In this document: in pieces, positions 8,461 through 17,553 of the stretch
Numbering within the stretch: position 1 is the first letter of the stretch
Layout of the letters: each line of letters starts with the position of its first letter
NCBI GenBank assembly: GCA_963697205.1
Contig: CAVONB010000010.1
Location: forward strand, 186,001-250,000
Source of the DNA: CAVONB01 sp963697205
GTDB taxonomy: Bacteria > Pseudomonadota > Alphaproteobacteria > Rhizobiales > Hyphomicrobiaceae
Direction of reading: 5' to 3'
DNA: 64,000 nt
The notes under the pieces: generated by a model
Told to the model about the DNA's origin: nothing
The model's database searches: none
What the model saw: only the letters and a program-made list of their open reading frames with translations
Program-made: the position numbers and the translations under genes

Positions 8461-9462
8461 TCACGCGCCGCCCGTCTTGAGCTTCAGCAGCTTGTCGGCG
8501 TTGCCGTGGGCGAGCTTGGCCATGTCCTCGGCCGAAAGCTTCAGCTTGTCGAGGAACTGGCGACCTTTGACATTAGGCGCATAAGGATAGTCGACGGAGA
8601 ACATGATCTTGTCGATACCCCACGTCGCCAGCGCCGCCTGCATCGGCACTTCCGTAAAGATGCCGCTCGTCGTTAGCCAGACCTGATCGAGGATCGTCTG
8701 GCTGATGGGCCGCGACAGGTGCTTGTTGTCGCGCTGGAACACGTCGTCGATGCGCGCCAGCATCACCGGCAGCATCTCGCCCATGTGCCCGATGATGAGC
8801 TTGAGTTTGGGATTCTTGTCGAGCGCACCCGACAGCACCAGCCGCAGCACGTGGATGGCGACCTCTGAGTGCCAGCCCCAGCCGGCCGATTCCAGCACCG
8901 CGCCGGAGTTGCCGGGCAGCTGCGAGTAGTACGCGTTGCGCACCGGATCGGTGGAGATGTTGGGATGGATGTAGATCGGCACATCGATCTCGACCGCCGC
9001 AGCGAGCAGCGGCTCATACATCGGATCGTCGAGGAACTTGCCGTCCGTCGTGCCGTTGACGTAGCCGCCGACGAAGCCGTGCTCATTGACGCAGCGCTTC
9101 AACTCGGTCGCCGCCGCATCGGGGCTGAGCGTCGGCAGCGCGGCGAAGCCGGCATACCGATCCGGCTTCCTGGCGATCACGCCGGCCAGATGATCGTTGA
9201 ACGCCTTTGCCAGATCGACGCCGGCCTGCCCCGCGACCAGGTCGGGACCCGGACCGTTGAGCGACAGCACTTGAACGGTGATGCCGTGCTCGTCCATCGA
9301 GCCCAGCCGACGCTCGCCCATCTCGACCAGGAGCTCGGCGGGGTTCGGTCCGTTCTGGACCGGTGTCCTCTTGCGGAAGCCGCGCTTGGCCAATGCAGCG
9401 GGGTCGATCTTCGCCACCAGTTCCGGCACCGAATAATGCTCTTCGAGCGCGACGACACGCAT
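8461..9462 (-). CDS. Amidohydrolase family protein (ACMSD / gamma-resorcylate decarboxylase-like)
   Basis: 333-residue TIM-barrel metal-dependent hydrolase or decarboxylase of the amidohydrolase_2 family. Expected metal and catalytic residues are visible: ALEEHYSV at the N terminus, IYIHPN in mid-barrel, IIGHMGE, and the terminal Asp in MFSVDYPY. This combination, with an N-terminal E-E-H rather than H-x-H, is characteristic of the non-oxidative aromatic acid decarboxylases. The frame is open to 9534. I choose the ATG at 9462 because AGGAGGAG lies 8-15 bases before it and MRVVALEEHY matches family starts. It is probably in one operon with the dehydroquinase downstream. The substrate is unknown. 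Confidence 0.85.
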   Translation of the reverse strand: MRVVALEEHYSVPELVAKIDPAALAKRGFRKRTPVQNGPNPAELLVEMGERRLGSMDEHGITVQVLSLNGPGPDLVAGQAGVDLAKAFNDHLAGVIARKPDRYAGFAALPTLSPDAAATELKRCVNEHGFVGGYVNGTTDGKFLDDPMYEPLLAAAVEIDVPIYIHPNISTDPVRNAYYSQLPGNSGAVLESAGWGWHSEVAIHVLRLVLSGALDKNPKLKLIIGHMGEMLPVMLARIDDVFQRDNKHLSRPISQTILDQVWLTTSGIFTEVPMQAALATWGIDKIMFSVDYPYAPNVKGRQFLDKLKLSAEDMAKLAHGNADKLLKLKTGGA

Positions 9463-9629
9463 GGGTCTTCTCCTCCTATCCGACGGCGTTGTCATGACGC
9501 CGCGAAGGGCGCCCCGCCTTGCATGGAACGGCACGAGCCGAGCCCGCGGCCCGACAGCCGGGCGTGTGCATCGCTCTGCGGCATGCAGTTGTTGGCGAGC
9601 CCGCGTCCCGCGTCAAGGTTCGATCGTCG

Positions 9630-11219
9630 TCAATGCCGCCACTCCGGGGGCGCGACGCGCTGCCAGGGACGCTCCAGGCGGAGGTCGTCGGCGATAGCAT
9701 TGGCCGCGATATAGCCCGGCGCGCCGTTCGCCCCACCCCCGTTCCCCGTGGACGAGCCGCACAGGTAGAGCCCTTCGACGGGCGTGCGTGTACCCGAAAG
9801 CGTCGGGTGCGGCCGGTTGATACCCAGCTGCGAAGGGATGTAGGCGCCCATGCGCACCGCGCCCTTGACCATGTTGACGTTGTGCCGTTCCACGTCCAGG
9901 GGCGTGTAAAGGAACGTGGCCCGCACGTTGTCGTCGCCGAGGTTCTCGGCATACTCCCGCCACACCTCGAGCAACCGCTGCGTATGGGCCGCCTTGTCAC
10001 GGTCCCAGTTGTTCGCGTCGCCACCGACAGCATAAGGCGCGAATGGCCACCAAAAGGCCGAATGTCCTTCCGCGGGCGCGTAGGTCGGATCGAAGGCGCT
10101 GTTGCACGCCCCATTGCCCATGAGGACGGCAGGGAACGTCCCCTTCTCGCAATCGGAAAAGCACGAGCGCACCTGATCGATGTCGTCCATGCCGAAGAAC
10201 ACGTTGAAGGCGTGATCGATGTCGGGATCGAACGCACGCGCGCGATAGACGGGCGCCTGCTTCAAGGCCAGATGCAGCGTCACGAGGCTGTGGTTGCCCC
10301 AGTGCCATGACTTGAGCTTCGCGCGAACGTCGTCGGGAAATAGGCTTTCGCCCGTCATGGTCATCGTCGTTGGCGCATCGATCGCGCTGGCAACGAACCG
10401 GCGCCCCTCGATCCGCGTGCCGTCGGCCAGGACAACACCGCTCGCCCGCCCGCCCGACGTTGCGATCTCGCGCACCTGCGCATTGCAGATCACGCGGCCG
10501 CCCCCGGCTTCCACGATCCGCCGCAGCGCCAGCGGCAGCGCGACCGCGCCACCGATCGGCAGCGTGAACTCCATCACATTCGCAAAGATCAGCGGGAACA
10601 CGATGCCCGAGCCCGGCACGTTCTCCGTCGTGATCACGTGCATGTAGGACGTGAACAGCGTGCGGATCCGGTCGTCGTCGAAATGCTTGCGCACAACGCT
10701 GAACAGGTCGTGCTCGGCGTGCGACAGGAATTCCTTCGCCTCCGGTCCAGACAGCCGGTCCTTCAGCTCAGCGATCGGCAACGGCGCGTTGTAGGACAGC
10801 CGCGTGAACAGCGGTCGCATCTTGCCCGCATAGAGGTGATGCAGCGCCCGGAACGTCTCCGCGTCCCGCTTGGAAAACCGCGCCAGAGACGCGCACGATT
10901 TCTCCAAGTCCTTGTGGATCACGACGCACGTTCCGTCGCGGAACGCGGCGGCCTGCTGGACCGGCGGCTCGATATACGAATACCCGAAGCGGGCAAGCTC
11001 GAGATCGGCCATCAGCGGCGCGTGCCGCCACCCCATGAAGAAGTTGGCGTGGGTGTTGAAGCGATAGCCGGGCAACGTCGGCTCGTGCGTCGACGTCCCC
11101 CCGCCGATCCAGGCGTTGCGCTCCAGCACCGCGACCTTGAGCCCCGCGCGCGCCAGATAGGCCGCCGTGGTCAGCCCGTTGTGGCCCGCGCCGATGATGA
11201 CGCCATCATAGCTCGACAT
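9630..11219 (-). CDS. NAD(P)/FAD-dependent oxidoreductase, phytoene-desaturase / PYROXD2-like
   Basis: 529-residue flavin amine-oxidase-superfamily protein. The N-terminal Rossmann motif is VIIGAGHNGLTTAAYLARAG, with the downstream acidic residue in VLERNAWIGG. The C-terminal FAD-contacting segment reads GLYLCGSSTGNGGGANGAPG. The family includes CrtI-type carotenoid desaturases, but no carotenoid genes are nearby. Alphaproteobacterial members of this subgroup are usually annotated only as oxidoreductases. It lies in a run of minus-strand catabolic genes between the ThDP lyase and the amidohydrolase, so a dehydrogenation step in the same pathway is a reasonable inference. Confidence 0.82.
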   Translation of the reverse strand: MSSYDGVIIGAGHNGLTTAAYLARAGLKVAVLERNAWIGGGTSTHEPTLPGYRFNTHANFFMGWRHAPLMADLELARFGYSYIEPPVQQAAAFRDGTCVVIHKDLEKSCASLARFSKRDAETFRALHHLYAGKMRPLFTRLSYNAPLPIAELKDRLSGPEAKEFLSHAEHDLFSVVRKHFDDDRIRTLFTSYMHVITTENVPGSGIVFPLIFANVMEFTLPIGGAVALPLALRRIVEAGGGRVICNAQVREIATSGGRASGVVLADGTRIEGRRFVASAIDAPTTMTMTGESLFPDDVRAKLKSWHWGNHSLVTLHLALKQAPVYRARAFDPDIDHAFNVFFGMDDIDQVRSCFSDCEKGTFPAVLMGNGACNSAFDPTYAPAEGHSAFWWPFAPYAVGGDANNWDRDKAAHTQRLLEVWREYAENLGDDNVRATFLYTPLDVERHNVNMVKGAVRMGAYIPSQLGINRPHPTLSGTRTPVEGLYLCGSSTGNGGGANGAPGYIAANAIADDLRLERPWQRVAPPEWRH

Positions 11220-11300
11220 GGCTTCACGCCTCCGTTAGCAACTGCCGTGTCACGCCCCAAAGCGTCGGGCCACCCGCCGCCGGTTACGTCGTGCCGCCTT

Positions 11301-12953
11301 TTACGTCATGTAGGCCGTGAACTTCGTCTGGTTGGCGCGCGCGCCCCAGAACGTCTTGACGTTGACGACGGCGACACGGCCCTTGTCCACCTCCGCCTGC
11401 GCGCGCTTCAGCGCCGGCCCGATGCCCTCGATCGTGTCGACGTACTCGCCGTAGCAGCCGAGCGCCTCGGCCATCTTTTCGAACCGCGTATAGCCAAGCT
11501 CGCGCCCGGCTTTCGATCGCTCCGGATCGCCCGTCCACCCGCCGTTGAGCGATACGATGCACAATAGCGGGATCTTGTGGCGCACCGCGGTGTCGAGCTC
11601 CATCGCGTTGAGCCCGAACGAGCCGTCGCCGTGCAGCACGATCACCTGCTTGTCCGGCCGCGCGAGTTTGGCGCCGATGCCGAACGGCAGCCCGACGCCC
11701 ATCGTGCCGAACGGCCCCGAGTTCAACCTGTGACCAGGCTCGTACGTTGGAATCGATTGCCGCCCGTAGGTCAGGATCTCCTGACCGTCGACGCACAGGA
11801 TCGCGTCCCGCTTCATGAAGTTCTTCACTTCCTCGCACAGATGCAGCGGATGGATCGGATCGCCCTCAGGGATCGTGTTGCCGCCCGGCGCCTTGCGCTT
11901 GGCATCGGCGCCCGCTTCCAGCCGCTTCCGCCACGGCTCGTAGGTCTTGGCCGTGATCTTGCCCTCGACCGCTGCCAGCAGCTGCTGCAGCACCATCTTG
12001 CAGTCGCCGAGCACGGGCACGTCGATCCGGCGCGGCGAGGCCGACATCTCGTCGCCGTCGATCTCGATGCGCGCGATCCTGGCATCGGCATTGAAGCGCG
12101 GCGGCTCCAGATGGCCCATCACGTAGTTGAGGCGCGTGCCCACGACCAGGAAGAAGTCGGCCTCCGCGAACGCCGCCGAGCGCATGGAGAGATAGGAATA
12201 GTCATGGTCGTCGGGCACCGTGCCGCGGCCTTGCGGCGTCGTGTAGAACGGGATACCCGTCTTGTTGACGAACGCCGTCAGCTCCGCACCTGCGCGCGAA
12301 TAGATGACGCCCGAGCCCGACAGGATGACGGGCTGCTTGGCTTTCGACAGCGCCTCCACCAGCTCCTTCACGCGCGCGGGATCCGCCAGCGGCCGTGCCG
12401 GCTCGAATGGCGCCTCGCACATCGAATAGTCGATCTTGCTCTCGTCGATCTTGGAGAACAGCACATCGCCCGGCAAATCGAGATAGACCGGTCCCGGCTG
12501 ACCTGACATCGAGCGCCGCCACGCGCTCGCGATCTTCTCGGGAATGCGATCGATGCGGTTGACGCGCTCTGCGTGCTTCGTCATCGGCGCCATGATCGCG
12601 ACCTGGTCGATGTCCTGGAATACGCCGCGGCCGAAGCCGTGCAGCGGGCTCGCCCCGCCGATGGCGACGATCGGAGCGCAGTCGATGTAGGCGTTGGCAA
12701 TTCCCGTCGTTAGGTTGATGACGCCAGGACCGCTCGCCGCCATGCACACGGCCGGCTGTTGGCGCAGTCGCGCATAGGCCGTGCCCATCATCACGGCGGC
12801 CTGCTCGTGTCGCACGTCCAGCGGACGGATGCCGTGCTTCACGCAGAACCCCTCGCACTCGATCATCGGCCCGCCCATCAGGAAGAACAGGATCTCCGTT
12901 CCCTGCTTCTTGAGGGCCTTGGCGACGACTTCCGAGCCCATGATTTCAGCCAT
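11301..12953 (-). CDS. Thiamine-diphosphate-dependent lyase (acetolactate synthase / oxalyl-CoA decarboxylase-like)
   Basis: 550-residue ThDP enzyme with the three standard domains. The Pyr domain has the catalytic Glu50 in VRHEQAAVMMG. A central TPP_enzyme_M domain follows, then the PP domain with the metal motif GDGSFGLNAMELDTAVRH...N-G-G. It lacks the regulatory partner of biosynthetic acetolactate synthases. It lies directly downstream (77 bp) of a CaiB/BaiF CoA transferase on the same strand. That pairing is typical of oxalyl-CoA decarboxylase/formyl-CoA transferase and of 2-hydroxyacyl-CoA lyase systems. A CoA-thioester C-C lyase or decarboxylase role is therefore likely but unproven. 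Confidence 0.85.
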   Translation of the reverse strand: MAEIMGSEVVAKALKKQGTEILFFLMGGPMIECEGFCVKHGIRPLDVRHEQAAVMMGTAYARLRQQPAVCMAASGPGVINLTTGIANAYIDCAPIVAIGGASPLHGFGRGVFQDIDQVAIMAPMTKHAERVNRIDRIPEKIASAWRRSMSGQPGPVYLDLPGDVLFSKIDESKIDYSMCEAPFEPARPLADPARVKELVEALSKAKQPVILSGSGVIYSRAGAELTAFVNKTGIPFYTTPQGRGTVPDDHDYSYLSMRSAAFAEADFFLVVGTRLNYVMGHLEPPRFNADARIARIEIDGDEMSASPRRIDVPVLGDCKMVLQQLLAAVEGKITAKTYEPWRKRLEAGADAKRKAPGGNTIPEGDPIHPLHLCEEVKNFMKRDAILCVDGQEILTYGRQSIPTYEPGHRLNSGPFGTMGVGLPFGIGAKLARPDKQVIVLHGDGSFGLNAMELDTAVRHKIPLLCIVSLNGGWTGDPERSKAGRELGYTRFEKMAEALGCYGEYVDTIEGIGPALKRAQAEVDKGRVAVVNVKTFWGARANQTKFTAYMT

Positions 12954-13030
12954 GATCTATCTCCATTGCATTGGGTGGGGGCAGCTTCGGCCGCCCTATG
13001 ACGCGCACGTTTGCGCGGATTGGAAGTTGA

Positions 13031-14287
13031 CTAGACGACGCCATCCGAGCGCAGGCGTTCGATCGCCGCCGGCTCCATGCCGAGCCAGTTGCCGAGCACG
13101 TCCTCGGTATGCTGGCCCAGCAACGGCGCGGGCTTGATCTCAGGCGGCACGCCGTCGTGCAGCACGGGCCACCCCATCAACTGCACCGGGCCGAGTGTGG
13201 GATGGTCGACCACCTGCATCACGCCGCGGTCCACGAACTCCGGTTCCGCCAGCAGCTCGAGCGTGTCGCGCACCGCGCCGCACGGCACCTTGGCTTCCGA
13301 CAGCGCGCGCATCACCTCGTATTTGTCGTGCTGCGAGCTCCACTCGGTGATCATCGCGTTGACCTCGGGCTCGCGCGTCGAGCGCGCCGCCTGGTCGATG
13401 TAGCGCGGATCGCCCACGAGATCCTTGCGTCCGATCACTTCGAGCAGCCTTTGGAACTGCGCGGGCACGCCGGCGTGGCAATAAAGCGTGACGTAGTCGT
13501 TCGCGCCGCCGCCCTTGCACTTGAACACACCCATCGGCACCACCACCCCCGACACGGACTTGCCGCCGTGGCGTCCGCAGGCTTCGCCGGTCGCCTGCGT
13601 ATAGGCCCAGGCGAGGCGGATGTAGTGCATGCACGCGTCGTTCATCGCGATCTTGAGGTGCTGGCCCTTGCCCGTACGCTGACAGCGCAGCAGCGCGCCG
13701 AGCAGCGAGTTGGCGAGCAGCATGCCCGTGCCCGTATCGCCAAGACCGGGTCCCGGCTTCACCGGCGACTGCCCCTTCTCGCCCGTGACGCTCATGATGC
13801 CGCCCATCGCCTGCGCTATCGGGTCGTAGGACAGGTAGCTCGCATAGGGGCTGGTATCGCCGTAGCCCTTGATCTGCGCGTAGATCAGCCGCGGATTTTC
13901 CGCCTTCAACACGTCGTAGCCGAGGCCCAGCCGCTCCACGGCGCCGGGCGCCAGGTTCTCGATGAACACGTCCGCCTTCGAGGCGAGCTTCTTGATGAGT
14001 TCCAGGCCGGCCGCCGTCTTCAGGTCGATCGTCGCTGATTTCTTGTTGGCGTTGAACTGCAGGAAGTACCAGCTGTCCTTGCCCGGCTCGCGCTGGTAGC
14101 CGAAGCGCGCTGCCTCGCCGGTTCCCGGCTTTTCGATCTTGACAACCTCCGCCCCGAGCCAAGCCAGCACCTCCGTGCACGACGGGCCTGCCTCGTACTG
14201 CGACAGGTCCACGACGCGGATGCCCTCCAGGCACTTGTAGGGGGCGTCCTCGCCGGCCTCCGGCGCAATCTCGGTCTCATGCGGCAT
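13031..14287 (-). CDS. CaiB/BaiF family (class III) CoA transferase
   Basis: 418-residue class III CoA transferase, which moves CoA between carboxylic acids through an aspartyl-CoA anhydride. The N-terminal IRVVDLSQYEAGPSCTEVLA and EVVKIEKPGTGEAAR are family landmarks. The catalytic Asp is in PGPGLGDTGTG at about residue 180. The downstream ThDP lyase suggests it supplies the CoA thioester that the lyase cleaves, as formyl-CoA transferase does for oxalyl-CoA decarboxylase. Upstream (14288-14445) lies a short spacer before the polymerase gene on the same strand. The donor and acceptor acids cannot be told from sequence. Confidence 0.88.
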   Translation of the reverse strand: MPHETEIAPEAGEDAPYKCLEGIRVVDLSQYEAGPSCTEVLAWLGAEVVKIEKPGTGEAARFGYQREPGKDSWYFLQFNANKKSATIDLKTAAGLELIKKLASKADVFIENLAPGAVERLGLGYDVLKAENPRLIYAQIKGYGDTSPYASYLSYDPIAQAMGGIMSVTGEKGQSPVKPGPGLGDTGTGMLLANSLLGALLRCQRTGKGQHLKIAMNDACMHYIRLAWAYTQATGEACGRHGGKSVSGVVVPMGVFKCKGGGANDYVTLYCHAGVPAQFQRLLEVIGRKDLVGDPRYIDQAARSTREPEVNAMITEWSSQHDKYEVMRALSEAKVPCGAVRDTLELLAEPEFVDRGVMQVVDHPTLGPVQLMGWPVLHDGVPPEIKPAPLLGQHTEDVLGNWLGMEPAAIERLRSDGVV

Positions 14288-14445
14288 GGCATCGTCCTCC
14301 GGTTCTTGGGCCGTGCCCGGCCCGTGCCAGCGTTAGCCGCCGGTCGAACGTTGGTTTGATGGACCGTCAGGCTAGCGCGGTCACCGCCCGGGACACAAGC
14401 CGCCGTGCGCGCGCCCCGGCCCCCACCGTCTGCGGCCGACCCAGT

Positions 14446-15612
14446 CTAGGACTCTCCGAACAGGTCCGGCGGATCGGCCGCCTCGCCCGGTACGATCTGG
14501 TCGACGCCGATGCCGACCAGCCGGAACCGCCGCCCGTCCGCCTCCCGCTCGATCAGCGGCAGCGCCGCCTCGTAGATCAGCCGCGCCTTCCGGGTGGGGT
14601 GCTGGAGGCGCTTGTTGCGCGTCAGGATGCGGAAATCGGACGTCTTGAGCTTTACGACCACCGTGCTCCCCGCGACGCCCTTGCGCTCCAGCGCCTGCGC
14701 CACGCGCTCGCACAGGCCGCTGGCGATGGTCGCCAGCTCCGCTGGCGCCGCCGTATCGTGGCGCAGCGTCGTCTCCGCCGACACGCTCTTGGCCGCACGC
14801 GACACCGTCACGCTGCGCTCGTCCTCGCCGTGTGCGAAGCGGGCAAGCCGCCGCCCGAAACGGCCGAACCGCGCCACCAGCGCAGCCTCCGACAGCCCTT
14901 GCAGGTCCCCGATAGTCTGGATGCCGCTGTCGGCCAGCCGGCGTGCCATCACGGTGCCGACGCCGTTGATCTTGGCCACCGGCAGTCCCGCCAGGAAGCC
15001 CTCCACGCCCACCATGCCGATGATCGAGTAGCCGGCGGGCTTTTCCATTTCGGATGCGAGCTTCGCCAGGAACTTGTTGCCCGAGAGCCCGATCGACACG
15101 GTGATGCCGACCTCACGCTGGACGCGCCGCGCGATCAGCGCCAGCGCCTCCGCCGCCGTCTCGCTGCCCAACAGGTTGTCGTGCGTGAGATCCAGATAGG
15201 CCTCGTCGAGCGACACCGGCTCGATCACCTCGCTCGCCGCGCGAAAGATGGCGCGGATCTGGGCGCTCACGGCGCGATACTTCGTCATGTCGGTCTGGAT
15301 CACGGTCGCCTGCGGGCAAAGTTCCAGCGCCTTGAACATCGGCATTGCCGAATGCACGCCGAACCGCCGCGCGATATAGCAGGCCGTGGTGACCACGCCG
15401 CGCCCGCTGGTGCCGCCCACGATCACCGGCTTGTCCCGGATTTCCGGCCGATCCCGCTTCTCGACGGATGCATAGAACGCGTCGCAGTCGACGTGCGCGA
15501 TGGCAAGCGTGTCCATCTCCGCATGCGACTTCAGCCGTGCCGAGCCGCACAAGGGGCAACGCTCGGGCGCGCCCTCGGAGGTCTCGCAGCAGTCGCGGCA
15601 GAGCGTGCGCAT
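14446..15612 (-). CDS. dinB: DNA polymerase IV (Y-family, DinB)
   Basis: 388-residue lesion-bypass DNA polymerase. The catalytic acidic residues are in IAHVDCDAFYASVEKRD and PVSLDEAYLDLT. The palm, thumb (KINGVGTVMARRLADSG helix-hairpin-helix) and little finger are all present. The start at 15612 gives an N-terminal extension MRTLCRDCCETSEGAPERC with CxxC-type pairs (C5, C8, C9, C19, C22), a small zinc-ribbon-like element seen in many alphaproteobacterial Pol IV proteins. The frame is open further upstream but looks random there. The C terminus ends DPPDLFGES and contains no QLxLF-type clamp-binding motif, although DLF is close. Confidence 0.92.
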   Translation of the reverse strand: MRTLCRDCCETSEGAPERCPLCGSARLKSHAEMDTLAIAHVDCDAFYASVEKRDRPEIRDKPVIVGGTSGRGVVTTACYIARRFGVHSAMPMFKALELCPQATVIQTDMTKYRAVSAQIRAIFRAASEVIEPVSLDEAYLDLTHDNLLGSETAAEALALIARRVQREVGITVSIGLSGNKFLAKLASEMEKPAGYSIIGMVGVEGFLAGLPVAKINGVGTVMARRLADSGIQTIGDLQGLSEAALVARFGRFGRRLARFAHGEDERSVTVSRAAKSVSAETTLRHDTAAPAELATIASGLCERVAQALERKGVAGSTVVVKLKTSDFRILTRNKRLQHPTRKARLIYEAALPLIEREADGRRFRLVGIGVDQIVPGEAADPPDLFGES

Positions 15613-15748
15613 GTCGCCGGCGCCCGTCGTTTCCTTGTTCGAGCCCCTGTCTACACCGCTTCGCAGCCCCCGGCGATGGCATCGCCGCTCAGGATGCCTC
15701 GGTCGCGCCAAACGCCGGCTCCGTCGGCTCATCGGGTGGGTTGCGGCT

Positions 15749-17038
15749 TCAGGCCCGGGTCGGAGCCTGCGCCCGCTGGGGTTCGTGCGCGAACAGGTAG
15801 GGGATCAGCGCGACGAGCAGGATGGTCGCCAGCAGACCGAAGACCGCTGCGTAAGCCTCCGGCGATGCGCTGTGTTCCGCGCCGCGCATGGCATCCATGA
15901 CGACGCCGGTCAGCGCCTGGATGATGGCGACACCACCGAACACGAAGGTGTTTGTCGTCGTCATGCCGCGGCCGACGAGCGGCTCGGGATAGAACATGCG
16001 GCCATGCAACACGATCTGGCCGGTGAATCCCGCCGACCAGCCGAGCACTCCGATCACCGCCACGATCGCCCACACCGGCATCTGCGGCGCAAGCGCCATC
16101 AGCGCCAGGCAGGCGATCGACAGGCCGACGCCGCCGGCGATCGTGCGCTTCAGCAGGCCGGTCTTGCGCGCGATCTCGGCAAACGTCATCTGGCCGACCG
16201 CCAGCGCCAGCGCCATCACCAGAAGGACGTTGCCGCGCTGGATGGCGTCCATGCCGTAGACGTCGTGCATATAGGGCGCGCCCCACAACCCGAGCACCGA
16301 GATGATGCACGAGTACCCGCACGCCGCGAGCACGAAGATCGGCCACAGGCGCCGCTCCTTCAGGATCGTCCCCACGCCGCGCATCACCTGCATGGGGCTC
16401 TCCGGCTGCTGTCTGGCGGCGATCGTGGGATGATCCGGCGGCGCATCGCGGATGACCAGCCAGAACAGCACGGCGATGCCCAACGGCAGCACGGCCAGCA
16501 CGAGGAACGCGCCGCGCCAGCCCAGCGAGATGGTCATCGCCGCCATCGGTGTTGTCGCCAGCAGATTGCCGATCTGGCTCGCGCCCAGCACGACCCCGAG
16601 CCACACAGCGAAGCGATCCATGCCGAACCAGCGCGACATCAGGACGAGACAGCCCATGACGACGGCCCCGAGCCCGAGGCCCATCAGGGCCCGGCCGACG
16701 ACCAGTCCCGTCGCGCCCTCCGCGCGTGCGAACAGCCACGCGCCGGCCGACGCGCACACCAGCAGGATAGGAACGATCGCGCGCGCACCGAACCGGTCGA
16801 ACAGCATGCCGGCCGGCAATTGGCACAGCGCGCCCATCAGGAAATAGACGCTGGTCATCGACGCGAGCGTGGAAGCGGGAACGCCGAGCTCGCGCACGAG
16901 ATCTGGCGCGATCACCGCATGCGACGTGCGGTAGAACTGGCTCAGCAAAGCGACCGCGAGCGCGAGCACGATCACCCAGGTCTGGGCCACGCGCCGGCTG
17001 CGCTCCGTTTGCGAGCCCGCATCCGCTTGGCCGCTCAT
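15749..17038 (-). CDS. MFS transporter
   Basis: 429-residue major facilitator with about 12 hydrophobic segments, cytoplasmic N terminus (MSGQADAGSQTERSRRVAQT) and a central loop near residue 210 (RDAPPDHPTIAARQQPESP). The loop-2/3 signature LPAGMLFDRFGARAIVPILL is typical of the superfamily. FYRTSHAVIAPDLVREL at the start of helix 1 resembles alphaproteobacterial NNP/OFA-type carboxylate carriers. Neighbouring catabolic genes suggest an organic-acid substrate, but this is inference. A decayed oxidoreductase fragment lies directly upstream in the same orientation. Confidence 0.85.
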   Translation of the reverse strand: MSGQADAGSQTERSRRVAQTWVIVLALAVALLSQFYRTSHAVIAPDLVRELGVPASTLASMTSVYFLMGALCQLPAGMLFDRFGARAIVPILLVCASAGAWLFARAEGATGLVVGRALMGLGLGAVVMGCLVLMSRWFGMDRFAVWLGVVLGASQIGNLLATTPMAAMTISLGWRGAFLVLAVLPLGIAVLFWLVIRDAPPDHPTIAARQQPESPMQVMRGVGTILKERRLWPIFVLAACGYSCIISVLGLWGAPYMHDVYGMDAIQRGNVLLVMALALAVGQMTFAEIARKTGLLKRTIAGGVGLSIACLALMALAPQMPVWAIVAVIGVLGWSAGFTGQIVLHGRMFYPEPLVGRGMTTTNTFVFGGVAIIQALTGVVMDAMRGAEHSASPEAYAAVFGLLATILLVALIPYLFAHEPQRAQAPTRA

Positions 17039-17084
17039 GGTGCCGTGTCCGGGCGCGGTCCGTGTCGTGCCCGGGCCGCGCCGC

Positions 17085-17264
17085 TCATGCGCCGGGCCTC
17101 AGGATGAACCGGCCCATCGAGCGCCCGCTTTCCACGGGCGCATGCGCGCGCACCGTATCCTCCAGCCTCAGGCGCTCCGTAATGATCGGCTTCACCTGTC
17201 CCAGCCTGACGCGCCGCAGGCTGTCGAACAGCGAAAGGCCCTCGGGCTGGCGAGGCTCGGCACG
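17085..17264 (-). pseudogene. C-terminal remnant of a zinc-type NADPH:quinone oxidoreductase
   Basis: The last 50-60 residues before the stop at 17085 (SLFDSLRRVRLGQVKPIITE, then LEDTVRAHAPVESGRSMGRF, then ILRPGA) match the C-terminal helix-strand of medium-chain quinone reductases, in which a G-x-V/I-x-P-V-I-x-R element is followed by an A-H-x-x-x-E-S-G-x-x-x-G-K-V/I-V-L element. The upstream part of the same frame shows no nucleotide-binding domain. The rest of the gene is missing, and its place is taken by the promoter region of the monooxygenase at 17554. The boundary at 17264 is approximate. Confidence 0.4.
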
Positions 17265-17553
17265 CAGTCCGAGCAGGCGGCAATCGGGGCGCGTGGCCGC
17301 GGGATCTTCGAAGGGGCGCATGACAGGCTCTCGATCGGAAGGTAACCCGATCATCATGCCGGATTGTGCGCCGCGTGGGGAGTTCGCGTTCGCGCCCGCA
17401 GCGCGCCGAGGCCGTGTCAAGGGCGTGTAAAGCTTGCAGCCCGCGCGCGAGCCCCTTTAGTCTGGCGCCTGAATGCGCGGCAGACCCGCCGACGAAGACG
17501 GCGCCGTGGTCGATAACCAAGAACCGCCGCCCAATGTCGAGGAACGCCCACCC
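17265..17553. other. Intergenic region upstream of the second monooxygenase
   Basis: Between the decayed oxidoreductase fragment and the ATG at 17554. The frame of the downstream gene is open from 17473, but the residues before MTRQLHLNLF do not resemble the family. No convincing promoter hexamers, operator or terminator were found by eye. The stretch around 17420-17465 is slightly richer in A+T and could hold the promoter. Confidence 0.3.
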
